39,199 nt of DNA from Hydrogenophaga sp. (lineage in GTDB: Bacteria > Pseudomonadota > Gammaproteobacteria > Burkholderiales > Burkholderiaceae_C): positions 1-39,199 of the forward strand of contig NZ_JADMJO010000108.1 of NCBI RefSeq assembly GCF_018780385.1, given 5' to 3'. Shown here in pieces: positions 14,547-23,397 of this stretch (position 1 is the first letter of the stretch; each line of letters starts with the position of its first letter). The notes under the pieces are model-generated. The model was not told the origin of the DNA. It searched no databases and saw only the letters and a list, made by a program, of their open reading frames with translations. The translations under genes and the position numbers were made by a program.

Positions 14547-16625
14547 ATGAGCGGCAACAACTCCAACAGCAAGTTTCCTTTCCTGGATCGCGATCACAGC
14601 ATCCTGGCTTTCAACGAACGCGTCATGGACTGGGCGCGTCGCCCCGACGTTCCGCCGCTGGAGCGCCTGCGCTACCTCAGCATCGTCTCCAGCAACCTTG
14701 ACGAGTTCTTCGAGGTTCGCGTCGCTCCCCACCTGACGGCAGCGCAGGCCAACGAGCAGCGCGGCCAGTACACCGCGCAGACCTACGAGAAGCTCTCCGA
14801 AAAGATCCACGAACTCGTTGCACAGCAGTACGCCATCTACAACAACGAGCTGCTGCCGCTGCTGGAGAAAAAAGGCATCAAGATCATCTCGCACGGCGAG
14901 CGCAATCCGCGCCAGCGCCGGTGGGTCAAGGAATTCTTCATCAACGAGGTACAGCCCCTGCTGATGCCCGTGGGACTGGATCCGGCGCACCCGTTTCCGC
15001 AGGTGGCGAACAAATCGCTCAACTTCATCGTGCGCCTGGCCGGCAAGGATGCCTTCGGGCGCGAGAACGAGATCGCCATCGTGAAGGTGCCGCGCATCCT
15101 GCCGCGGTTCTTCCGCATGCCACCCATCAAGGGTTCCAAGCAGACGCACTTCGTCTCCATCTCCAGTCTGATCCGTTCCCACCTGGGCGATCTGTTCCCG
15201 GGCAGGCAGGTCACCGAGTTTTCCCAGTTCCGCATCACGCGCCATTCCGACCTGGCGGTGGACGAGGAAGAGGTGAAGAACCTGCGCACCGCGCTACGCA
15301 AGGGCCTGCAGCAGCGCCACTACGGCCAGGCCCTGCGCCTGGAGGTGTCGGCGGGCTGCTCGGAGTTCCTGTCCAACTTTTTGCTGGAGCAGTTTGCCTT
15401 GCCCTACAAGGCGCTGTACCGCGTGCCCGGGCCGGTGAACCTGGTGCGCCTGAACCAATTGATCGACAAGGTGGACGCGCCAGCGCTGCGCTTCGAGGCC
15501 TACAACGCTGGCTGGCCGGCGCAGCTCACGCCCGGGCAGTCGTACTTCGAGCGCTTGCAGCAGGGTGATGTCCTGATCCACCAGCCGTACGAGAGCTTCG
15601 ATGCCGTGCTGGCCTTCTTGCGCGAGGCGGTGGAAGACCCCGACGTGCTGGCCATCAAGCAGACCATCTACCGCACCGGTGCGAAGTCGGAGCTGATGAA
15701 CCTGCTGCGCGAGGCCGTGCGCCGCGGCAAGGAAGTGACCGCCGTGGTGGAGCTCAAGGCGCGCTTCGACGAAGAGGCCAATATCAACTACGCCGAGCGA
15801 CTGGAATCGGTGGGTGCACAGGTGGTCTATGGTGTGGTGGGTCTCAAGACCCACGCCAAGATGCTGCTCGTCACCCGCCGCGAGGAAAGTGGTCTCAAGC
15901 GCTACGCGCACCTGTCCACCGGCAACTACAACCCGGGCACGGCCCGGCTCTACACCGACCTGAGCTACCTGACCGCCGACGACGCACTCACCGCCGACAT
16001 GGAGCAGATATTTCTGCACCTGGCCAGCCAGAACCGCCTGCCCAAACTCAACAAGGCGCTGATCGCACCGTTCCACCTGCACAAGGCCATGCTCGACAAG
16101 CTCGAAGCCGCAGGCGCTGCGGCCAAGGCGGGGCAGGATGCGCGCGTGATCGTGAAGATGAACGCCCTCACCGACGAGCAACTGGCGCGTGCGCTGGCCA
16201 CGGCATCGCAACACGGCGTGAAGATCGACCTCATCATCCGTGGCGCCTGCATCCTGCCGGCGCAGGTGCCCGGTTTCACCGACAACGTGCGTGTGCGCTC
16301 CGTGATCGGACGCCTGCTGGAGCACTCCAGGGTGTTCTACTTCCGCACGGGAGAGGCGGAAGAGCTGTGGCTCTCAAGTGCCGACTGGATGAACCGCAAC
16401 ATGCTGCGCCGCATCGAACTCGCCTGGCCCGTGACCGACAACGCGCTGCGCCACCGCATCATGGACGAGTGCCTGTCGGCCTACCTCTACGACACCAAGG
16501 ACGCCTGGCTGCTGCAGCCCGATGGCCGCTACGTGCGGGCCAGCATCACCGGCAGTGGTCGCACCCGCGCGGTGATGCATTCAGCGCAAGCCAGCTTGAT
16601 GGCTCGTTACGGCAGCAAGGGATAG
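14547..16625 (+). CDS. ppk: Polyphosphate kinase 1
   Basis: Makes long-chain polyphosphate from ATP, reversibly. The start ATG 14547 (MSGNNSNSKFPFLDRDHSILAFNERV) gives 692 aa. The autophosphorylated His is residue 436 in GLKTHAKMLLVTRR, one off the E. coli number (435), which supports the start. The second conserved His block is YAHLSTGNYNPGTARLYTDLSYLT. Other landmarks are SIVSSNLDEFFEVRV, DVLIHQPYESFDAVLAFLREA, IKQTIYRTGAKSELM, IIRGACILPAQVPG and SVIGRLLEHSRVFYF. All PPK1 domains are complete. It is controlled by a well-formed Pho box and co-transcribed with sixA, 14 nt downstream. The hydrolase ppx is nearby but on the other strand with its own promoter. Confidence 0.97.
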   Translation: MSGNNSNSKFPFLDRDHSILAFNERVMDWARRPDVPPLERLRYLSIVSSNLDEFFEVRVAPHLTAAQANEQRGQYTAQTYEKLSEKIHELVAQQYAIYNNELLPLLEKKGIKIISHGERNPRQRRWVKEFFINEVQPLLMPVGLDPAHPFPQVANKSLNFIVRLAGKDAFGRENEIAIVKVPRILPRFFRMPPIKGSKQTHFVSISSLIRSHLGDLFPGRQVTEFSQFRITRHSDLAVDEEEVKNLRTALRKGLQQRHYGQALRLEVSAGCSEFLSNFLLEQFALPYKALYRVPGPVNLVRLNQLIDKVDAPALRFEAYNAGWPAQLTPGQSYFERLQQGDVLIHQPYESFDAVLAFLREAVEDPDVLAIKQTIYRTGAKSELMNLLREAVRRGKEVTAVVELKARFDEEANINYAERLESVGAQVVYGVVGLKTHAKMLLVTRREESGLKRYAHLSTGNYNPGTARLYTDLSYLTADDALTADMEQIFLHLASQNRLPKLNKALIAPFHLHKAMLDKLEAAGAAAKAGQDARVIVKMNALTDEQLARALATASQHGVKIDLIIRGACILPAQVPGFTDNVRVRSVIGRLLEHSRVFYFRTGEAEELWLSSADWMNRNMLRRIELAWPVTDNALRHRIMDECLSAYLYDTKDAWLLQPDGRYVRASITGSGRTRAVMHSAQASLMARYGSKG

Positions 16626-16639
16626 GAAAGGGGGGCGCA

Positions 16640-17137
16640 ATGGAAAGCCGCAGCATGGACCTGATTCTCTGGCGACATGCCGAGGCCCATGAGCATCCCG
16701 ATCTCCTGACCGGTGTGCCGGGCGACGACAAAGACCTGGCGCGACGCCTCACCCCTCGCGGCGAGAAGCAGGCCGCGCGCATGGCCGCCTGGCTGGATCG
16801 GCAGTTGCCCGAGGGTGCGCGCATCTGGTGCAGCCCCGCCTTGCGGTGCGAGCAAACCGCGTTGGCCTTGGGCCGCAAGTTCAAGATTCGCAAAGAGCTG
16901 TTGCCCGAGGGCGATCCGCTGGCCCTGCTGGAGCTGGTGCAGTGGTCGCACGGCAAATCGCCGGTGGTGGTGGTTGGCCACCAGCCCACGTTGGGCCGGG
17001 TGATCGCGCGCCTGCTCAACCTGGCGGAGGATGACTGCTCGGTGAAGAAGGGCGCCCTGTGGTGGCTGCGCCACCGCGAGCGCGCCAGTGGCAGCCAGAC
17101 CGTGGTGGTGACCGTTCAGACACCGGAGTTGATCTGA
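16640..17137 (+). CDS. sixA: Phosphohistidine phosphatase SixA
   Basis: Histidine-phosphatase-superfamily (branch 1) enzyme, 165 aa, that removes phosphate from phosphohistidine proteins; in E. coli SixA acts on the ArcB and nitrogen-PTS relays. The catalytic His13 lies in LILWRHAEAHEH. The second active-site His is in VVVVGHQPTLGRVIARLL, and an Arg/Glu pair is in CSPALRCEQTALAL. The start at ATG 16640 is backed by a GGAAAGGGGGG ribosome-binding site; ATG 16655 is an alternative. It lies 14 nt behind ppk. A link to the phosphohistidine intermediate of PPK1 or to the PhoR relay is tempting but unproven. Confidence 0.92.
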   Translation: MESRSMDLILWRHAEAHEHPDLLTGVPGDDKDLARRLTPRGEKQAARMAAWLDRQLPEGARIWCSPALRCEQTALALGRKFKIRKELLPEGDPLALLELVQWSHGKSPVVVVGHQPTLGRVIARLLNLAEDDCSVKKGALWWLRHRERASGSQTVVVTVQTPELI

Positions 17138-17141
17138 ACGA

Positions 17142-17162
17142 ACCCGGGGCTGCGCCCCGGGT
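17142..17162. terminator. Hairpin terminator between convergent sixA and the H1-like gene
   Basis: ACCCGGGGC-TGC-GCCCCGGGT is a perfect 9-bp stem with a 3-nt loop. It lies 4 nt past the sixA stop and 5 nt past the stop of the convergent gene. There is no long T-tract, but the symmetry suits bidirectional termination. Confidence 0.6.
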
Positions 17163-17167
17163 GGGCT

Positions 17168-17629
17168 TCACACGGCCGCGACCTTCTTGGCTGGAGCGGC
17201 GGCTTTTTTCGCTGCGGGCCTGGCAGCGACTTTCTTGGCGACCGGTTGGGCGGTGGTTTTGCTGGCGGTCTTGGCCACCGGCTTGGCTGGCGACTTGGCA
17301 GCGACCTTGACCGGGGTCTTCACCGCAGCCTTGGCGACCGGCTTGCTCACCGGTTTTTTCGGTGCTTCGGGTTTTTTGTCGGTGCCGGTGGGGCGTCCGG
17401 TCTTGAGCGTCGGCACGGCGGACAGCGCAGCCTTGTAGGCCGCGTCGTTGAGGCCTTGCAAGGCCATGAGACCAGCGCGCAGCAGCTCGCTCTTCTTCAC
17501 GCTGGTGCCCAGCGCGATGGCGCGTGTCTTCAGCGTTTCAATGGCAGCGAACTCGGTCTTGGGGATGGTGAAGCTGTCCCGCACGAGCTTGGGTTTCTTG
17601 CTGCTGATCTTGCTGTTTTGACTGGCCAT
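17168..17629 (-). CDS. Histone H1-like protein with RHH-like N-terminal domain and Lys/Ala/Pro tail
   Basis: 153-aa basic protein starting at ATG 17629 (MASQNSKISSKKPKLVRDSF). Residues about 12-55 read as a ribbon-helix-helix unit: a strand (LVRDSFTIP), helix A (KTEFAAIETLKTRAIALG), a turn (TSVK) and helix B (KSELLRAGLMALQGL). Residues about 75-153 are a low-complexity tail of PVAK, PAKK and KKAAA units, like AlgP, PhaM and eukaryotic H1 tails. The head should bind operators and the tail DNA or polyphosphate; both are inference. It sits between sixA-ppk and ppx. Its promoter has a perfect 21-bp palindrome (17670-17690) and a Pho-box match (17693-17710). A longer frame to 17809 is open, but that part covers these sites. 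I know no named function. Confidence 0.8.
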   Translation of the reverse strand: MASQNSKISSKKPKLVRDSFTIPKTEFAAIETLKTRAIALGTSVKKSELLRAGLMALQGLNDAAYKAALSAVPTLKTGRPTGTDKKPEAPKKPVSKPVAKAAVKTPVKVAAKSPAKPVAKTASKTTAQPVAKKVAARPAAKKAAAPAKKVAAV

Positions 17630-17661
17630 GAATGCACTCCGTTGGTAGAAAAAAGAAGGGC

Positions 17662-17690
17662 AGTATAAACCGTATAAATCGTTTATACGG
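17662..17690 (-). promoter_or_regulatory. Palindromic operator candidate of the H1-like gene
   Basis: CCGTATAAA-TCG-TTTATACGG (17670-17690) is a perfect 9-bp inverted repeat, preceded by a third half-site GTATAAAC (from 17663) about 9 bp away. On the minus strand a -10-like TATACT (17667 down to 17662) overlaps it. Closely spaced half-sites are typical for RHH repressors, so autoregulation is plausible. Confidence 0.55.
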
Positions 17691-17692
17691 TT

Positions 17693-17710
17693 GTGACAGT
17701 AGGATGACAA
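17693..17710 (-). promoter_or_regulatory. Pho-box match upstream of the H1-like gene
   Basis: On the minus strand TTGTCAT-CCTA-CTGTCAC matches CTGTCAT-N4-CTGTCAT at 12 of 14 repeat positions, the best score in this window. The nearest -10 candidates lie 5 nt (TATAAA) or 25 nt (TATACT) downstream rather than the usual 10, so functional promoter geometry is uncertain. Confidence 0.5.
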
Positions 17711-17738
17711 ATGCGTGACGTATCGCAAACCAGAAATG

Positions 17739-17823
17739 CCGTGCAACCGGCTTTGCCGGGGCACGGGCATTGCCCCCTTGAGGGGGATGCGGCTGCACGC
17801 AATGAGCAAGCGACGGGGGTGTT
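17739..17823 (-). repeat. Multi-hairpin intergenic repeat, copy B (behind ppx)
   Basis: On the minus strand it begins with GGAACACCCCCGTC directly after the ppx stop (17826). It holds CCCCC-tcaa-GGGGG (17773-17786) and CCGGC-aaa-GCCGG (17747-17759) inside a CCGTGC/GCACGG outer stem (17739-17766). The outer stem differs from copy A (GCCACC/GGTGGC) yet still pairs, which is compensatory change. Confidence 0.75.
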
Positions 17824-17825
17824 CC

Positions 17826-19310
17826 CTATCTGATATCAGCAGTGAACTTCCACGACGATTTCTGCCAGGCCACCACCTCTTCGCCCAGCAACCAAGCCGA
17901 CTGTGGGTAGCGCTTGGCCCAGCCCGGGTTGGTGGCCAGCTTGAAAGCGCGCGGCTTGTAGCTCAGCTTGACCGACTCGTGCTCTGGCATCTGCCGCGCG
18001 TGGCACAGCAGCACCGCCAGACGCAGCGCCATGAGCTGTTTGGCGAACAGCTCGTCCTGCAGCGCTTCTTCGAGCTTGCGCAGCTTGCCGCGCTGGCCGA
18101 GCACCAGCTGGCTCATGCGGTGCAGCTCGGGCAGCGAGAAGCCCCGGGCGTCCACGTTGTCCAGGATGTACGCGCCATGGTGGTGGGAGCGTTCGTGCGA
18201 AATGTGGGTGCCGATTTCGTGCAGCCGCGCGGCCCAGGCCAGCTTTTGCGAATAACGCTCGTTCTGTGCGTCCAGTGCGGCAATCTGCGAGAAGAGGGCG
18301 GTGCTCACCGCACTGACGCGTTTGCCCTGGGCCTCATCGGCCGAGAAGCGGTGGGTTAACCAGCTCACGGTGCGTTCGCGCACGTCGCCGCCGTCCGTGT
18401 CGCGGTCAATCAGGTCGTACAGCGCGCCGTGACGCAGCGCTCCTTGGGCCGGCAGCATCTGCTCGATGCCGAACAGGTCGAAGATCGCGCGCAGCACACT
18501 CACGCCACCGCCCACCACGGGGCGGCGGTCGTCCTTCAGGCCTTCGATGCGCAACTGGTCGACGTTGCCCGCCCTGATCATGCGATCGGTGAGCCAGTCA
18601 AGCCCTGAGCGGGTCACCACGCCGGAGGCCCAGCCGTTGGCGGCCAGCATGTCGGCCACTGCGCCCACCGTGCCCGAAGAGCCGTAGGCCACCGTCCAGT
18701 CGGCCGGGGGGAATCTGTCCAGCGCTTCGTCGATCACCGCCTTGGCCGCCACTTCGGCCGTCTTGAAGGCGGCGGCGGTGAGCTGGCCACGTGAGAAATA
18801 GCGTGTGGACCAGGCCACGCTGCCCAGGCGGTACGACTCCATGGTGCGGGCCGAGTAGCCCTGGCCCAGGATCATCTCGGTGGAGCGGCCCCCGATGTCG
18901 ACCACGAGGCGTTTCTCGTCGGAATGCGGCAGCAGGCGCGAGACGCCCTGGTAAATCAGGCGTGCTTCTTCGTAGCCGGACACCACATCGATCGGGAATC
19001 CCAGAATCGCCTGGGCCTGGCGCACGAATTCGTCGCGGTTTTTTGCCTCGCGCAGGGTTTGCGTGGCCACGGCGCGAACCTGCTGGCGCTTGAAGCCGTG
19101 CAGCCGCTCGGCAAAACGGGCCAGGCATTCCCAGCCGCGTTCCATGGCCGCCTGGCTGAGGTTTTTTTCTTCGTCCAGCCCGTTGCCCTGGCGCACGGTT
19201 TCCTTGAGGTATTCGATGCGCTCGATGTGGCCCGAGTGGTAACGGCCGATTTCCAGCCGGAAACTGTTGGAGCCGAGGTCGATGGCGGCGAGTAGGGTTC
19301 CGTTTTGCAT
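17826..19310 (-). CDS. ppx: Exopolyphosphatase (Ppx/GppA family)
   Basis: Removes terminal phosphates from polyphosphate and possibly pppGpp. From ATG 19310 (MQNGTLLAAIDLGSNSFRLEIGRY) it is 494 aa. The actin-like ATPase-fold domain shows DLGSNSF, RAVATQTLREAKN, VVSGYEEARLIYQG, VVDIGGRSTEMILG and YGSSGTVGAVADML. The C-terminal HD-like half includes LAWAARLHEIGTHISHERSHHHGAYIL. All motifs are intact. An upstream extension of the frame is open to 19511 but overlaps the pstS Pho box and is not coding in my view. It is divergent from pstS with a 212-nt gap; no convincing Pho box faces ppx. The stop is followed at once by repeat copy B. Confidence 0.95.
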   Translation of the reverse strand: MQNGTLLAAIDLGSNSFRLEIGRYHSGHIERIEYLKETVRQGNGLDEEKNLSQAAMERGWECLARFAERLHGFKRQQVRAVATQTLREAKNRDEFVRQAQAILGFPIDVVSGYEEARLIYQGVSRLLPHSDEKRLVVDIGGRSTEMILGQGYSARTMESYRLGSVAWSTRYFSRGQLTAAAFKTAEVAAKAVIDEALDRFPPADWTVAYGSSGTVGAVADMLAANGWASGVVTRSGLDWLTDRMIRAGNVDQLRIEGLKDDRRPVVGGGVSVLRAIFDLFGIEQMLPAQGALRHGALYDLIDRDTDGGDVRERTVSWLTHRFSADEAQGKRVSAVSTALFSQIAALDAQNERYSQKLAWAARLHEIGTHISHERSHHHGAYILDNVDARGFSLPELHRMSQLVLGQRGKLRKLEEALQDELFAKQLMALRLAVLLCHARQMPEHESVKLSYKPRAFKLATNPGWAKRYPQSAWLLGEEVVAWQKSSWKFTADIR

Positions 19311-19450
19311 GCGAAGGGGGAGCGGTGAACCTGGACGGCTCAGGGAAAACGAGGGTAGACGGGGGCGAGCCCGGATTGTGACGCATGCCCGGCCCCGTAC
19401 CCCCCAAATAGGCGTGGTCCCTTCACTGCAGGCTCTGTGACATTCGTGAG

Positions 19451-19484
19451 ATGTCACGGGGTTGTCACATTGGCTGCCTAGAGT
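19451..19484 (+). promoter_or_regulatory. PhoB-dependent promoter of pstS (Pho box plus -10)
   Basis: ATGTCAC-GGGG-TTGTCAC (19451-19468) is a 7-4-7 Pho box, 5/7 in each repeat. The -10 TAGAGT (19479-19484) starts exactly 10 nt later, and the pstS ATG lies 38 nt beyond it. A further CTGTGAC at 19435-19441 is out of phase. Confidence 0.8.
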
Positions 19485-19522
19485 CGCTCTTGTTCTGCTT
19501 TCCAACCGCAAGGAGTTTCCAC

Positions 19523-20554
19523 ATGATCAACAAACGCATCTTCCTTCAGGCCGTGGCCGCTGCCGCCATGGCAACCGCCGGAATGGGCTCCGCCATCGCA
19601 GCCGACATCACCGGCGCCGGCGCCACCTTCCCCTTCCCGATCTACGCCAAGTGGGCCGAGGCCTACAAGAAAGAAACCGGCACCGGTTTGAACTACCAGT
19701 CGATCGGTTCGTCCGGTGGCATCCGCCAGATCCGCGCCAAGACCGTGGCTTTCGGTGCATCCGACGCGCCTGTGTCCGGTGCTGACCTTGAGAAAGACGG
19801 CATGATCCAGTTCCCGGCCATCATCGGCGGCACCGTGCCCGTGATCAACCTGGAAGGCTTCAAGCCGGGTGAACTGCGCGTCACCGGCCCCGTGCTGGCC
19901 GAACTGTTCCTGGGCACGATCACCAAGTGGAACGATCCCAAGCTGGCCGCCCTGAACCCTGGCAAGACCCTGCCGGACCAGAACGTGACCGTGATCCACC
20001 GTGCTGACGGCTCGGGTACCACTTTCAACTTCACCGACTACTTGAGCTCCGTGAGCAAGCCCTGGGCGGACAGCGTGGGCAAAGGCGCTGCCGTGAAGTG
20101 GCCGGCGGCTTCTTCCGTCGGCGGCAAGGGCAACGAAGGCGTGGCCGCCAACGTCAACCGCGTCAAGGGCGCCGTGGGGTACGTCGAGTACGCCTACGTG
20201 AAGAAGAACAACATGACCTTCCTGCAACTGCAGAACGCCGACGGCAAGTACGTGAACCCCGATGACAAGACCTTCGCCTCGGCCGCTGCCGGCGCCGACT
20301 GGTTCAGTGTTCCGGGCATGGGCGTGTCGATGGTCAATGCCAAGGGCGCCGAGAGCTGGCCCATCAGCACCGCCTCGTTCATCCTGATGTACAAGGATCC
20401 AGCCGACAAGGCGCAGTCCGCCGAAGTGCTGAAGTTCTTTGACTGGGCTTTCAAGGGCGGCAAAACCATGGCCGCCGAGCTGGACTACGTGCCGCTGCCC
20501 GACTCTCTGACCGCTCAGATCCGCTCCAAGGTTTGGACGCAGATCGCCAAGTAA
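19523..20554 (+). CDS. pstS: Phosphate ABC transporter, periplasmic binding protein
   Basis: High-affinity Pi-binding protein delivering phosphate to PstCA. From ATG 19523 ([23 protein letters not shown], then [16 protein letters not shown]) it is 343 aa, with a Sec signal peptide cut near AIAA-D. AAGGAG lies 7 nt upstream. Pi-binding elements include [32 protein letters not shown] and [16 protein letters not shown]. The Thr/Ser/Arg/Asp set typical of PstS is present. It is the first gene of pstSCAB-phoU-phoB-phoR. A stable hairpin in the pstS-pstC gap probably lets PstS accumulate above the rest. Confidence 0.97.
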   Translation: MINKRIFLQAVAAAAMATAGMGSAIAADITGAGATFPFPIYAKWAEAYKKETGTGLNYQSIGSSGGIRQIRAKTVAFGASDAPVSGADLEKDGMIQFPAIIGGTVPVINLEGFKPGELRVTGPVLAELFLGTITKWNDPKLAALNPGKTLPDQNVTVIHRADGSGTTFNFTDYLSSVSKPWADSVGKGAAVKWPAASSVGGKGNEGVAANVNRVKGAVGYVEYAYVKKNNMTFLQLQNADGKYVNPDDKTFASAAAGADWFSVPGMGVSMVNAKGAESWPISTASFILMYKDPADKAQSAEVLKFFDWAFKGGKTMAAELDYVPLPDSLTAQIRSKVWTQIAK

Positions 20555-20575
20555 GTTAGGCTGCTTCACACGTCG

Positions 20576-20609
20576 CATCCGCCGGTCGGTTCATTCGGGC
20601 CGGCGGATG
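20576..20609 (+). promoter_or_regulatory. Stem-loop in the pstS-pstC gap
   Basis: CATCCGCCGG (20576-20585) and CCGGCGGATG (20600-20609) form a perfect 10-bp stem with a 14-nt loop, 22 nt after the pstS stop. No T-tract follows. Such structures usually protect the upstream mRNA or cause partial termination, giving more binding protein than permease. Confidence 0.65.
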
Positions 20610-20648
20610 TTGATTTGTGGGGCCGGTCACAACCGGATCGGAGTCACC

Positions 20649-21647
20649 ATGAGCCTGGGAACCACCATGAGTTCGCAACCTGTGTCCGTTCAACTGGACA
20701 ACCCCAACATGGCGTCGATTGCCAAGCGGCAACGCTTCCAGGACGTCCTGTTTCACCGCATTACCCAGAGTTTTTCGCTGTTGGTGCTGGTCGCCCTGCT
20801 GGGCATCATCGTCTCACTGTTCATCAACGCCTGGCCCACCTTCCAGAAGTTCGGATTCAACTTCATCTGGCGGGTCGAGTGGGACATCATCAACGAAGAA
20901 TTCGGCGCTGCCATTGCCATCGTCGGCACCATAGCCAGCGCCACCATCGCCATGCTGATCGCCGTGCCGCTGGCCTTCGGCATCGCGCTCTTCCTCACCG
21001 AAACATGCCCTGTGTGGCTGCGCCGCCCGCTGGGCACCGCGGTCGAGTTGCTGGCAGCCGTGCCGTCCATCATCTACGGCATGTTCGGCCTGTTCGTGTT
21101 TGCACCGTTGTTTGCCGACTATTTCCAGGTGCCGGTGCAGAACGTGCTCGGCGGCATGCCGCTGGTGGGCTTCCTGTTTGGCGGCAGCACCAACGGTTTC
21201 GGCATCCTGGCCGCCGGCATCGTGCTGGCCTTCATGGTGCTGCCCTTCGTGGCGGCCGTGATGCGCGACGTGTTCGAAATCGTGCCGCCCATCCTGCGCG
21301 AGTCGGCCTACGGTCTGGGCTGCACGACCTGGGAGGTGGTGCGCCGCGTTGTGCTGCCCTACACGCAGAAGGGTGTCATCGGCGGCATCATGCTCGGCTT
21401 GGGCCGGGCCCTGGGGGAGACCATGGCGGTCACCTTCGTGATCGGCAACGCCAACCGCATGCCGACTTCGCTGTTCTCACCGGGGACTTCGATTGCCTCC
21501 ACACTGGCCAACGAGTTCGGTGAGGCTGCGGACTTCCATCTCTCCACGTTGTTTGCGCTGGGTTTTCTGCTGTTCGTGATCACCTTCCTGGTGCTCTCAG
21601 TGGCCAAGATCATGATGATGCGCGCCGAGAAGGCCAAAGGGTTCTGA
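20649..21647 (+). CDS. pstC: Phosphate ABC transporter permease PstC
   Basis: Inner-membrane permease subunit of the Pst transporter, 332 aa from ATG 20649 ([13 protein letters not shown]), with CGGAG 5 nt upstream; ATG 20667 is an alternative. About six membrane segments are seen, the first near [19 protein letters not shown]. Family features are the periplasmic [14 protein letters not shown], the FGIALFLTE block and the cytoplasmic EAA-type loop [21 protein letters not shown] followed by [16 protein letters not shown]. Its stop is 1 nt before the pstA ATG. Confidence 0.96.
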   Translation: MSLGTTMSSQPVSVQLDNPNMASIAKRQRFQDVLFHRITQSFSLLVLVALLGIIVSLFINAWPTFQKFGFNFIWRVEWDIINEEFGAAIAIVGTIASATIAMLIAVPLAFGIALFLTETCPVWLRRPLGTAVELLAAVPSIIYGMFGLFVFAPLFADYFQVPVQNVLGGMPLVGFLFGGSTNGFGILAAGIVLAFMVLPFVAAVMRDVFEIVPPILRESAYGLGCTTWEVVRRVVLPYTQKGVIGGIMLGLGRALGETMAVTFVIGNANRMPTSLFSPGTSIASTLANEFGEAADFHLSTLFALGFLLFVITFLVLSVAKIMMMRAEKAKGF

Positions 21648-21648
21648 C

Positions 21649-22503
21649 ATGGAATTCAACAACCAAATCTACAAAACCCGCCAGCGTGCGAACGCCATCG
21701 GCCTCACGCTCTCCATGGGCGCCATGGTGCTCGGCTTGGTGGTGCTGCTCTGGATCCTGAGCGTGCTGCTGACCAACGGCCTGGCCGCGCTGGACTGGAA
21801 CATGTTCACCCAGTCCACACCCGCCCCGGGCAGTGAAGGTGGTGGCCTGGCCAACGCCATCGTCGGCAGCCTGATGATGGTCGGCTTCTCGGTGCTGGTG
21901 TCCACGCCCATCGGCGTCTTCGCCGGGGTGTATCTGGCTGAGTACGGCGACGAAAGCAAGACCGCCGAGCTCACCCGCTTCGTCACCGACATCATGCTGT
22001 CGGCTCCCTCCATCGTGCTGGGCCTGTTCGTTTACGCCATAGCCGTGGCCACGGTGGGCAATTTCTCCGGCTGGGCCGGCAGCCTGGCCCTGTCGCTGAT
22101 CGCCGTGCCGGTGGTCGTGCGCACCACCGAGAACATGCTGCGCCTGGTGCCGGGCAGCCTGCGCGAGGCAGCATTTGCCCTCGGCGCGCCGCGCTGGAAG
22201 GTGGCCACGCTGGTCACGCTGCGCGCGGCCAAGAGTGGCGTCATGACTGGCCTGCTGCTGGCGGTGGCTCGCATCAGCGGCGAGACCGCACCCCTGCTGT
22301 TCACCGCGCTCAACAACCAGTTCTTCAGCACCGATATGGGCGCACCCATGGCCAACTTGCCGGTGGTGATCTTCCAGTTTGCGCTCAGCCCTTACGACAA
22401 CTGGATCCGCCTGGCCTGGGGTGGTGCGCTGCTCATCACCTTGTCGGTGCTGGTGCTCAACATCGTGGCCCGCGTGTTCCTTCGCGAGAAGAAGCTGGGT
22501 TGA
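21649..22503 (+). CDS. pstA: Phosphate ABC transporter permease PstA
   Basis: Second permease subunit, 284 aa, beginning [21 protein letters not shown] one nucleotide after the pstC stop. Features are the [15 protein letters not shown] and [15 protein letters not shown] blocks, the [14 protein letters not shown] segment and the EAA loop [30 protein letters not shown] (two pieces), then [14 protein letters not shown]. About six membrane segments. The C-terminus [10 protein letters not shown] is normal. Complete and in the standard operon place. Confidence 0.96.
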   Translation: MEFNNQIYKTRQRANAIGLTLSMGAMVLGLVVLLWILSVLLTNGLAALDWNMFTQSTPAPGSEGGGLANAIVGSLMMVGFSVLVSTPIGVFAGVYLAEYGDESKTAELTRFVTDIMLSAPSIVLGLFVYAIAVATVGNFSGWAGSLALSLIAVPVVVRTTENMLRLVPGSLREAAFALGAPRWKVATLVTLRAAKSGVMTGLLLAVARISGETAPLLFTALNNQFFSTDMGAPMANLPVVIFQFALSPYDNWIRLAWGGALLITLSVLVLNIVARVFLREKKLG

Positions 22504-22537
22504 AACCAGCGCTCCCATCCTCCCAGTTTTCAAAGAT

Positions 22538-23344
22538 ATGGACATGACCATGCCGAATGCCGCCATCGCAGCCCAATCCGCAGTCGTCGCGAAAAACGCG
22601 CTTGAATTGCGCAACCTCAACTTCTTCTACGGCAAGTTCCAGGGCCTGAAGAACGTCAACATGAACATCGAGGAGCGCAAGGTCACCGCCTTCATCGGTC
22701 CCTCGGGCTGCGGCAAGTCGACCCTGCTGCGCACGCTCAACCGCATGTACAGCCTGTATCCTGGCCAGCGCGCCGAAGGTCAGATCAATTTCTACGGCCA
22801 GAACATCCTGGACGACAAGCAGGACATCAACCTGCTGCGCGCGCGCATCGGCATGGTGTTCCAGAAGCCCACGCCGTTTCCCATGTCGATCTACGACAAC
22901 ATCGCCTTCGGCGTGAAGCTGTACGAGAACCTGGGTCGCAGCGAGATGGACGACCGTGTGGAATGGGCGCTGTCCAAGGCCGCGCTGTGGAACGAGGTGA
23001 AGGACAAACTCAACCAGAGCGGCCTGTCGCTTTCGGGTGGTCAGCAGCAACGCCTGTGCATCGCACGCAGCGTGGCGGTGAAGCCCTCGGTGTTGTTGCT
23101 GGACGAGCCCACTTCGGCGCTGGACCCGATCTCCACCGGCAAGGTGGAAGAACTGGTGCACGAGCTCAAGCAGGACTACACCATTGCCATCGTCACCCAC
23201 AACATGCAGCAGGCAGCGCGCTGCAGCGACTACACCGCCTACATGTACCTGGGCGAACTGGTGGAGTTCGGTTCCACCGAGCAGATCTTCTTCAAGCCAG
23301 CCAAGACCGAGACCGAGGACTACATCACCGGGCGCTTCGGCTGA
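22538..23344 (+). CDS. pstB: Phosphate ABC transporter ATP-binding protein PstB
   Basis: ATPase of the Pst importer, 268 aa from ATG 22538 ([11 protein letters not shown]); ATG 22544 and 22550 are alternatives. Walker [10 protein letters not shown] is near residues 54-62. The PstB-type Q-loop is [21 protein letters not shown], the ABC signature [13 protein letters not shown], Walker [14 protein letters not shown], and the H-loop Asn-Met form [19 protein letters not shown]. The C-terminal [12 protein letters not shown] is standard. Also part of the PhoR-inhibition complex with PhoU. Confidence 0.97.
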   Translation: MDMTMPNAAIAAQSAVVAKNALELRNLNFFYGKFQGLKNVNMNIEERKVTAFIGPSGCGKSTLLRTLNRMYSLYPGQRAEGQINFYGQNILDDKQDINLLRARIGMVFQKPTPFPMSIYDNIAFGVKLYENLGRSEMDDRVEWALSKAALWNEVKDKLNQSGLSLSGGQQQRLCIARSVAVKPSVLLLDEPTSALDPISTGKVEELVHELKQDYTIAIVTHNMQQAARCSDYTAYMYLGELVEFGSTEQIFFKPAKTETEDYITGRFG

Positions 23345-23397
23345 TCCGGACGACGGTTGAAAATCGACCAGTTCCAAGCCATCACGGGAGATATTTC

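Noticed and set aside
17630..17809. Longer start for the H1-like gene
   Set aside because: The extra 60 codons overlap the palindrome, Pho-box match and repeat copy B and lack a ribosome-binding site.
19311..19440. Pho box facing ppx
   Set aside because: Only isolated GTCAC fragments were found on the minus strand, without a second repeat at 11 bp.
19311..19511. N-terminal extension of ppx
   Set aside because: Would cover the pstS Pho box and -10; the family N-terminus starts at MQNGTLLAAIDLGSNS.
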